DNA from: CP2-2F sp034436235
Lineage (GTDB): Bacteria; Chloroflexota; Anaerolineae; Aggregatilineales; UBA2796
Direction: 5' to 3'
DNA length: 28,239 bases
Assembly (NCBI GenBank): GCA_034436235.1
Contig: DAOTWB010000086.1
Span: 1 to 28,239 of the forward strand
This document shows, one piece after another, positions 23,161 to 28,239 of this stretch (position 1 is the stretch's first letter; each line of letters begins with the position of its first letter). The position numbers and the translations under genes are program-made. The notes beneath the pieces were generated by a model. The model did no database searches. It saw only the letters and a list, made by a program, of their open reading frames with translations, and had not been told where the DNA came from.

Positions 23161-23190
23161 ATTATACGCGAGGAGCGCGCCGAAAAGCAA
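23161..23190 (-). promoter_or_regulatory. Candidate promoter for the HerA-VWA pair
   Basis: A perfect TATAAT on the minus strand (complement of 23161-23166) with a weak TTGCTT -35 (complement of 23185-23190), spacer 18 nt. Transcription would start about 30 nt before the HerA ATG. Confidence 0.5.
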
Positions 23191-23229
23191 GCGCCTGCGC
23201 CGTAAAATTTCAGATACAGAATTTATGGA

Positions 23230-23249
23230 GCGTTTACGTGGCGTTTACG
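23230..23249 (+). repeat. Tandem GCGTTTACG repeat upstream of hsp20
   Basis: GCGTTTACG occurs at 23230-23238 and again at 23241-23249, an 11-nt period that would put both copies on the same face of the helix. A TATGAT at 23265-23270 downstream could be a -10 box, with TTTACG of the second copy as a poor -35 at 15-nt spacing. Confidence 0.4.
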
Positions 23250-23314
23250 CATGTGGCATATGCTTATGATCGAACTCAGAAAACGCAAGGCGTGTTGAAA
23301 GGAGACTTTGAGCC

Positions 23315-23758
23315 ATGACCAGCATCAATCGTTGGAATCCTGTCCGTGAGCTGCTCTCGATCCGCGATGAGATGGATCGCATCTTCAATGAGCGCTTCTT
23401 CCGCACGGAAAATCGCCCGATGCTGCTGCCCATTGACGCTTACATGACCGATGAGGCGCTCGTTTTGGTGGCGGATGTGCCCGGCTTGACGCCTGAGGAT
23501 ATCCACATCACCTTCGAAGGCGATACGCTGACCATTCGCGGCGAGTACAAAGCGAACGGCGATAGCAAGAACTACTTGCTGCGCGAGCGCATGGTCGGCA
23601 AGTTTGAGCGCGTCCTGACCATCAATACGCCTGTGGATAGCAACAAGATCGAGGCGGACTTCGAGAACGGCATCCTGACGCTGACGCTGCCGAAAGCCGA
23701 GGCTGCTAAACCGAAGCAGATCACAGTCCGCGCGAAGACGCCGGTTGCTCAGAGCTGA
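23315..23758 (+). CDS. Small heat-shock protein, Hsp20/alpha-crystallin family
   Basis: An ATP-independent holdase chaperone that binds unfolding proteins as large oligomers in the cytoplasm. The 147-aa protein has an N-terminal arm with NPVRELLSIRDEMDRIF, an alpha-crystallin domain from about residue 39 (PIDAYMTDEALVLVADVPG) to residue 132 with the signature GILTLTLPK, and a short C-terminal tail with an ITV motif in the place of the usual I-x-I/V. A strong GAAAGGAG ribosome site lies 10 nt before the ATG. It is transcribed alone, between a divergent control region and a clear terminator. Confidence 0.97.
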   Translation: MTSINRWNPVRELLSIRDEMDRIFNERFFRTENRPMLLPIDAYMTDEALVLVADVPGLTPEDIHITFEGDTLTIRGEYKANGDSKNYLLRERMVGKFERVLTINTPVDSNKIEADFENGILTLTLPKAEAAKPKQITVRAKTPVAQS

Positions 23759-23778
23759 GACGTACGCGCTCAACGCAC

Positions 23779-23810
23779 AAGGCGAGGCAGTTGCCTCGCC
23801 TTTGTGTTTT
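23779..23810 (+). terminator. Intrinsic terminator of hsp20
   Basis: A 10-bp perfect stem AAGGCGAGGC (23779-23788) / GCCTCGCCTT (23793-23802) with a 4-nt AGTT loop, followed by TGTGTTTT. It lies 20 nt past the hsp20 stop. Confidence 0.88.
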
Positions 23811-23845
23811 CACGGAGCATCGCGCAGTCCTACCATAGAATACAG

Positions 23846-23874
23846 TTGCAGGCGCAAGGCGAGCGCGCTACTAT
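23846..23874 (+). promoter_or_regulatory. Candidate promoter for the phosphoribosyltransferase operon
   Basis: TTGCAG at 23846-23851, 17-nt spacer, TACTAT at 23869-23874 (3/6 and 4/6 matches). It follows the hsp20 terminator and would give a leader of about 45 nt. Confidence 0.35.
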
Positions 23875-23925
23875 TGAAGCTCACCGTGTAATTGGCTCGT
23901 CCGCGCAGAAGGATTGTTTTCGCCT

Positions 23926-24444
23926 ATGGCTACGCCGCGCCATGTCTTGCTCTCGTGGGCAGATGTAGATCGCTTGATTGATATTCTCGTGCCACAGATT
24001 CGCAACGCAGGTCACTTCGATGCAATGCTGATCATCACGCGCGGCGGCATCATTCCTGGCGGCTTGCTCAGCGAAGCGCTCGATATCAGCTACATGCTGA
24101 TCGCCGCTGTCAAGTTCCAGACTAATCTTGAAATGCGTGCGCAGCTGGCAGCCATGCCTACCTTTCTGCAATTCCCAGAAGACGAGCTTTTGGTCGGACG
24201 GCGCACCTTGATCGTAGACGATGTCTGGGGAAGCGGACGCACTAGCACAGCTGTCAAAAATCGGTGTTTGGCAGCTGGCGCCACGCCATTCTCGTGCGTT
24301 TTGCACTTCAATCCATATCGCTCGTTATTCAGCCGCGCCGAGCCTGACTTCTATGCCGCTGTCACTGATGCGCACGTCATCTATCCTTGGGAAGTGGATC
24401 GCGGCACAGATCGCATTCCGCTCGGCTCGCCACAGGAGAATTGA
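23926..24444 (+). CDS. Phosphoribosyltransferase-family protein
   Basis: A 172-aa type I PRTase-fold protein. The PRPP-binding loop TLIVDDVWGSGRTS is at about 94-106 and the early loop ITRGGIIPGG at 37-46; the hood region is short. It resembles xanthine/guanine phosphoribosyltransferases (Gpt-like) and the COG2236 group, so it may form a nucleotide from a purine base and PRPP, though many such proteins have other bases or regulatory roles. AGAAGGA at 23907-23913 lies 12 nt before the ATG at 23926; a TTG at 23914 is too close to it. Its stop overlaps the radical SAM start by one base (TGATG), so it is the first gene of a coupled operon. Confidence 0.85.
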   Translation: MATPRHVLLSWADVDRLIDILVPQIRNAGHFDAMLIITRGGIIPGGLLSEALDISYMLIAAVKFQTNLEMRAQLAAMPTFLQFPEDELLVGRRTLIVDDVWGSGRTSTAVKNRCLAAGATPFSCVLHFNPYRSLFSRAEPDFYAAVTDAHVIYPWEVDRGTDRIPLGSPQEN

Positions 24445-25463
24445 TGCACGACCTGCGTCCGTTGCTCAATCTCAGCTCGGATCGGCTGTACGCGCTGCCG
24501 CTTCTCGTGCTATACCTGACCGATGGCTGCAACAGCCGCTGTCTGAGCTGCGATATCTGGCGCGCGCCGCGCCGCAACATGCCGCTCGCGCTTGCGCTGC
24601 GCTTGGCTGAGGAATCGGCGGCGCTTGGCGTGCAGCACGTCTTGTTCAGCGGCGGCGAGGCGCTGCAACATCCACACTGGACGCAGATTGCGCAAGCGTT
24701 CCGCGCGCGCGGCGTGCGCGTCGGCTTGCTGACCAACGGCATTCTGCTCAAGAAACAAGCGGCGCAGATTATCGAGCTGGTCGATCAGCTCACGCTGAGC
24801 TTGGATGCCGCCACGCCTGAGCTTTACGCGCACATTCGCGGTGTGGACGCATTGCCGCTCATCCTCGAAGGCATGGCGCACATTGCGCCGCACCTGCCAA
24901 TCACCACGCGCACCACTGTGCAACGCGCCAATTTCCGCCAGCTCTCAGCCATTGTTCAGGTTGCGAAGGCGCATGGCGCACGCAAGGTCAGTTTTTTGGC
25001 TGTGGATACTGCGAATCCTGAGGCGTTTGGCGCGCGCTCAGCGCACACCGCGCAAAATCTCGCTTTGACCGTTGACGAGCTGCCAATTTTCGCCGCGACG
25101 CTCGATGCACTTGAGCGCGATCACGCCGAAGATTTTGCTCGCGGCTTGATCGCCGAGTCGCCTGCCAAGTTGCGCCTGCTGTACACTTTTTTTGCGGCGG
25201 CGCACGGCTTGGCGAGCTTCCCTGCGCCGCGCTGTAACGCGCCACAGCTCTCAGCGGTCGTGGAGACGGACGGCAGGTTGCGTCCGTGCTATTTTCTGCC
25301 GAGCGGCGGCAGTGTGGCTGAGCAGCCGTTGGCAAACGTGCTGAACGACGCTGCCTTGCGCGCGTTGCGCCGCGCCTATCGCAATGGCGAGCGCGCCGAA
25401 TGCGCGCGTTGCGTGTGTCCGTTGTATCGCAGCGCACGGATGTTGCTGCGCACTGCGCTATGA
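24444..25463 (+). CDS. Radical SAM protein with cysteine-rich C-terminus
   Basis: A 339-aa radical SAM enzyme. The 4Fe-4S cluster motif is CNSRCLSC (Cys29, Cys33, Cys36), followed by the GGE-type SAM-contact motif FSGGEALQHP and typical barrel strands (VGLLTNGILL, LTLSLDAATPELY). The C-terminal region has additional cysteines (RCNAP, RPCY, CARCVCP) laid out like a SPASM/Twitch auxiliary cluster domain, as in MoaA/PqqE/anSME-like enzymes. The start at 24444 has AGGAG 5 nt upstream and overlaps the preceding stop. The substrate cannot be told; the neighbouring methyltransferase and glycosyltransferases suggest modification of a glycoconjugate, lipid or peptide. Confidence 0.9.
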   Translation: MHDLRPLLNLSSDRLYALPLLVLYLTDGCNSRCLSCDIWRAPRRNMPLALALRLAEESAALGVQHVLFSGGEALQHPHWTQIAQAFRARGVRVGLLTNGILLKKQAAQIIELVDQLTLSLDAATPELYAHIRGVDALPLILEGMAHIAPHLPITTRTTVQRANFRQLSAIVQVAKAHGARKVSFLAVDTANPEAFGARSAHTAQNLALTVDELPIFAATLDALERDHAEDFARGLIAESPAKLRLLYTFFAAAHGLASFPAPRCNAPQLSAVVETDGRLRPCYFLPSGGSVAEQPLANVLNDAALRALRRAYRNGERAECARCVCPLYRSARMLLRTAL

Positions 25464-26284
25464 AGCTGCCTGAGAGCGGCGTCGCCTTCGAGCGAGTCGC
25501 CGCGACCTACGATGCTGACTCGACCGATGCGCTCGTCAGCCGTCGCGTGCGCGCGCAGCTCTGGAGTTGGCTCTCTGAGGTATTTCCTGCCGAATCGCGC
25601 GTGCTGGAGCTAGGTTGCGGCACAGGCGAAGACGCGCTATGGCTTGCGCAGCGCGGCATCCGCGTGCTTGCTACAGATATCAGTCCGCAGATGTTGGCGA
25701 TCACGGCGCAGAAAGCTGCACAACATGGACTCGAACATCGGATACGCACGCAACAGCTCGATTTTGACCGTCCTGAGACGTGGCAACTGCCTGAGGACGC
25801 TTTTGACGGCGTTTACAGCAACTATGGCGCGCTGAATTGCACTGCGCGCTGGTCAGCCTTGGGCGCGGCGCTGGCGTGTTGCGTGCGTGCTGACGGTCAG
25901 GCTGCTTTCAGCGTGATCGGTCGCTTCAGCCTGATCGAGACGCTCTGGCACGCGGCGCACGGCGATTGGCGCACAGCGACTCGTCGTTGGCGCGGCACGG
26001 CGACCGCTCGGATCGGCGAGGTGACGTTCCCTGCCCACTATCCGACGGCGAGACAGTTCAGGCGCGCCTTCGGCACGGCGTGGCAGCTGCGCAGGCTCTA
26101 CGGCTGCGGCGTCTTTCTGCCGCCTAGCGATCTGTACGGCGCACTGGCGCGCCGTCCGCGTCTGTTACGCTTGTTGTGCGCGTTAGAGCGCCGCACGGCG
26201 CGTTTTGCGCTCAGCGCCTATCTCGCCGATCAGTTTTGGGTCGTCCTGCGCCGCCGCCATGAAGGCGAGATTGCCTTGCGGTAA
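25460..26284 (+). CDS. SAM-dependent methyltransferase (class I)
   Basis: A 274-aa protein with the Rossmann-type methyltransferase core: FERVAATYDAD N-terminal helix, motif I VLELGCGTG at about 48-56, motif II acidic residue in LATDISPQML, DGVYSNYGALNC for motif IV. The C-terminal third is Arg-rich and includes a longer cap (TARQFRRAFGTAWQL) that likely holds the acceptor. Resembles ubiquinone/menaquinone-type and small-molecule methyltransferases, but the acceptor is unknown. The ATG at 25460 overlaps the radical SAM stop (ATGA), pointing to translational coupling and a shared pathway. Confidence 0.9.
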   Translation: MKLPESGVAFERVAATYDADSTDALVSRRVRAQLWSWLSEVFPAESRVLELGCGTGEDALWLAQRGIRVLATDISPQMLAITAQKAAQHGLEHRIRTQQLDFDRPETWQLPEDAFDGVYSNYGALNCTARWSALGAALACCVRADGQAAFSVIGRFSLIETLWHAAHGDWRTATRRWRGTATARIGEVTFPAHYPTARQFRRAFGTAWQLRRLYGCGVFLPPSDLYGALARRPRLLRLLCALERRTARFALSAYLADQFWVVLRRRHEGEIALR

Positions 26285-26296
26285 AATCGCTCGCCT

Positions 26297-27226
26297 ATGG
26301 AGCTATCGATCATCATCGTCTCGTGGAATGTGCGCGATTACCTTGTGCGCTGCCTAGATTCAATCGCCGAGTCGTTGTGCTTGGCGCCTGTGAACGCTGA
26401 GATCATCGTGGTGGACTCAGCCAGTAGCGATGGCACGGTCGAGCTGCTGCACACAGTGTATCCGCACGTGCGCGCGCTGCCGCAAACGGAGAACGTCGGC
26501 TTCACGCGCGGCAACAACATCGGTCTGTCGGTCGCGCAAGGTGAGTTCCTGCTGCTGCTCAATCCTGATACAGAAGTGCGCGGCGCGGCACTCGCGCAGA
26601 TGGTCGGTTACATGCGGCAACATGAGCAGGTCGGCATTTTAGGTGCGCACACGCTCAACGCGGACGGCACACATCAGTCATCGCGGCGGCGCTTTCCAAC
26701 TTTGCTGACCGCGTTCTTCGAAAGCACTTGGTTAGAGCCATACGCGCCGCGCGGTCTGCTGGATCGTTTTCACGTCCGCGATATCGCCGATACAGACATC
26801 GCAGCAGTGGACTGGGTGCAAGGCTCGGCGCTGATGCTGCGGCGCGCAGTCTACGAGCAGATCGGCGGCTTGGACGAAGGCTACGTGATGTTCAGCGAAG
26901 AGGTAGATTTCTGCAAGCGCGCCAAGTTAGCCGGCTGGCAGGTGATCTATCACGGCGGCGCGTATGTCGTGCATCACGGCGGCAAAAGCACAGAGCAGAT
27001 CGGCGCTGTTAAGCACATGCACTTTCAGCGCAGCAAAGTGCGCTACTTTCGGAAATTTCACGGCGCGGCAGCGGCAGAGCTGCTGCGCAGCTTCCTGATC
27101 GCGAGCTACACATACCAATTGTTGCTGGAGAGCGTGAAAAGTGCGCTCGGCTCTAAGCGCGCTTTGCGCCGCGAGCGCGTGCGCATGTATTGGCAAGTGA
27201 TTCTTGCGTTGCTGAGGAATGCCTAA
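26297..27226 (+). CDS. Glycosyltransferase family 2 (rhamnosyltransferase-like)
   Basis: An inverting GT-A glycosyltransferase of 309 aa. The N-terminus ELSIIIVSWNVRDYLVRCL, VVDSASSDGTVE, ENVGFTRGNNIGL and the metal/nucleotide motif LLLLNPDTEV (Asp91, Glu93) are typical of the WbbL-like rhamnosyltransferase group, as are WVQGSALMLRR, GGLDEGYVMFSEEVDFCKR (acceptor-side acidic cluster) and VVHHGGKST. A hydrophobic/amphipathic C-terminus (about 270-309) may associate with the membrane. It starts 12 nt after the methyltransferase and has no strong ribosome site. Likely adds a sugar to a surface polysaccharide or lipid-linked glycan. Confidence 0.93.
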   Translation: MELSIIIVSWNVRDYLVRCLDSIAESLCLAPVNAEIIVVDSASSDGTVELLHTVYPHVRALPQTENVGFTRGNNIGLSVAQGEFLLLLNPDTEVRGAALAQMVGYMRQHEQVGILGAHTLNADGTHQSSRRRFPTLLTAFFESTWLEPYAPRGLLDRFHVRDIADTDIAAVDWVQGSALMLRRAVYEQIGGLDEGYVMFSEEVDFCKRAKLAGWQVIYHGGAYVVHHGGKSTEQIGAVKHMHFQRSKVRYFRKFHGAAAAELLRSFLIASYTYQLLLESVKSALGSKRALRRERVRMYWQVILALLRNA

Positions 27227-27238
27227 GGGCGAGGGAAA

Positions 27239-28239
27239 ATGCGAATTGGCTTCATTACGGGAGAATATCCGCCGATGGAAGGCGGCGTCGGCGCTTTCAC
27301 ACATGAGCTGGCTACAGCCTTAGCCGCACTCGGACATGAGATACATATCTTGACGCATCGGCAGGCGATGCATAACGGCGCGCCAAACATTCACGTGGCA
27401 GCTGAAGTGCGCGACTGGAATTGGGCAGCCTTGATGCAGGCACAACGCTGGGCGCGGCAAAATCGCCTTGAGGTGATCAATTTGCAGTATGAAGCGGCTG
27501 CATTCGGCAAAGTAGCGCCGCTCGTGCATCTGCTGCCGACGCGCCTGAGCAACTTCGCCACGATCACCACTTTTCACGACCTGCTCGTGCCGTATCTATT
27601 TCCGAAAGCAGGTGGATTGCGCTACCAAGCGCTGCTCAGCCTTGCGCGCAGCGCCAGAGGCGTGATCGTCACCAATGTGCAGGATGAGCAGCAGTTGGCT
27701 CAGGAGCGCGGCGTCGCGCCGATACGCCGCATTCCGATTGGCTCAAACATCGCGCCTGCGCCGCCGCCTGACTTTGACCGCGCCGCGCTGCGCGCCGCGC
27801 ACGGCATCCCTGAGGACGGCGTGCTGATCGGCTATTTCGGCTTTCTGAACGCCAGCAAAGGCGCGGCTTGCCTGCTGCGCGGCGTGGCGCACGCGCTGCA
27901 ACAAGGCGTGAAGGCTTACCTGATGCTGATCGGCGGACGCACGGGCAGCAGCGATCCGAGCAATGCACACTATGCCGAGAGCGTGGATGAGCTGATAGCG
28001 CGCCTGCAGCTCAGCGAGCGCGTGCGCCGCACAGGCTTCATCGAGAGCGCCGCTGTCAGCGCGCACCTGCTGGCGTGCGATATGTTGGCATTGCCATATA
28101 CCGACGGCGTCTCGTTCAGGCGCGGCTCGTTCATGGCAGGCTTGGCGCATGGCTGTCCGATCATCACCAGCACGCCTGCGCTGCCCTTGCCTGAGCTGCA
28201 TCACGGCGATCAGGTCTATCTTGTGCCGCCTGAGCAGCC
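27239..28239 (+). CDS. Glycosyltransferase family 4, 3' end cut by window edge
   Basis: The frame from the ATG at 27239 stays open to the last base, giving at least 333 residues; the stop is outside the window. It starts MRIGFITGEYPPMEGGVG, the acceptor-domain glycine-rich loop of GT4 enzymes, has INLQYEAAAF and ITTFHDLLVPYLF in the N-terminal domain, and GYFGFLNASKGAACLLRG, YLMLIGG, VRRTGFIESAAV and LALPYTDGVSFRRGSFMAG in the C-terminal donor domain. The usual E-x7-E is replaced here by a YTDGVSFRRGSF loop, as in some GT4 subgroups. AAGGG lies about 9 nt before the start, 12 nt after the GT2 stop. Probably the next step on the same glycan. Confidence 0.9.
   Translation, partial: MRIGFITGEYPPMEGGVGAFTHELATALAALGHEIHILTHRQAMHNGAPNIHVAAEVRDWNWAALMQAQRWARQNRLEVINLQYEAAAFGKVAPLVHLLPTRLSNFATITTFHDLLVPYLFPKAGGLRYQALLSLARSARGVIVTNVQDEQQLAQERGVAPIRRIPIGSNIAPAPPPDFDRAALRAAHGIPEDGVLIGYFGFLNASKGAACLLRGVAHALQQGVKAYLMLIGGRTGSSDPSNAHYAESVDELIARLQLSERVRRTGFIESAAVSAHLLACDMLALPYTDGVSFRRGSFMAGLAHGCPIITSTPALPLPELHHGDQVYLVPPEQ

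Noticed and set aside
27743..28204. Minus-strand frame near the right edge
   Set aside because: The + strand frame from 27239 is a clear GT4 that runs off the window; the minus frame is its shadow.
1..28239. tRNA, rRNA, CRISPR arrays, insertion sequences
   Set aside because: All gaps are under 200 nt and were read; no cloverleaf, no regularly spaced repeats, no transposase or integrase genes or long terminal inverted repeats were seen.

Overview
The window reads as chromosomal, housekeeping-rich DNA of an aerobic or facultatively aerobic bacterium, most likely a member of the Chloroflexota. That placement is an inference from several traits together: a WD40 protein with a long Ala/Thr/Gln-rich 'TATA' linker, an archaeal/eukaryotic-type ProRS, a CtaA/CtaB pair followed by a small membrane-anchored cytochrome c, and a HerA-like ATPase. 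No phage, insertion sequence, CRISPR array, rRNA or tRNA was seen. Genes are packed tightly and no gap exceeds about 200 bp.

Layout. 1-895: C-terminal part of a WD40 protein, then an aldehyde dehydrogenase and an endonuclease/exonuclease/phosphatase-family protein on the + strand. 3528-6471 (-): two adjacent phosphohexomutases, glmM then a phosphomannomutase/phosphoglucomutase, feeding cell-wall and surface sugars. 6674-8116 (+): proS. 8160-9131 (-): ROK-family sugar kinase, divergent from ctaA-ctaB-cytochrome c (9302-11630, +), a heme A / respiratory module. 11640-12329 (-): secreted, membrane-anchored SdrD-type B-domain protein. 12399-13502 (+): GT4 glycosyltransferase. 13491-17958 (-): an operon of GH42 beta-galactosidase, GH31 glycosidase and lspA with 3-4-nt overlaps. 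18129-20239 (+): small membrane protein and aspS. 20245-23124 (-): HerA-like ATPase followed by a YehP-like VWA protein. 23315-23758 (+): Hsp20. 23926-28239 (+): phosphoribosyltransferase, radical SAM protein, methyltransferase, GT2 and GT4 (cut by the window edge), with start/stop overlaps in the first three, probably a surface-glycan or other glycoconjugate operon.

How it fits together. Sugar handling is the main theme: galactosidases release hexoses, a ROK kinase may phosphorylate glucose, the phosphohexomutases make Man-1-P/Glc-1-P and GlcN-1-P, and three glycosyltransferases use activated sugars. The rest is translation (two aaRS), respiration (heme A, cytochrome c), proteostasis (Hsp20) and ATPase/VWA proteins of unknown job.

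The strongest unusual signals are: near-total avoidance of the tetranucleotide GGCC across the whole window, with one of three occurrences forced by a Trp-Pro dipeptide; a YehP-like VWA gene paired with a HerA ATPase instead of its usual partners; and a compact divergent control region (9132-9301) with an inverted repeat framing a -10 box and a CRP-like palindrome before ctaA.
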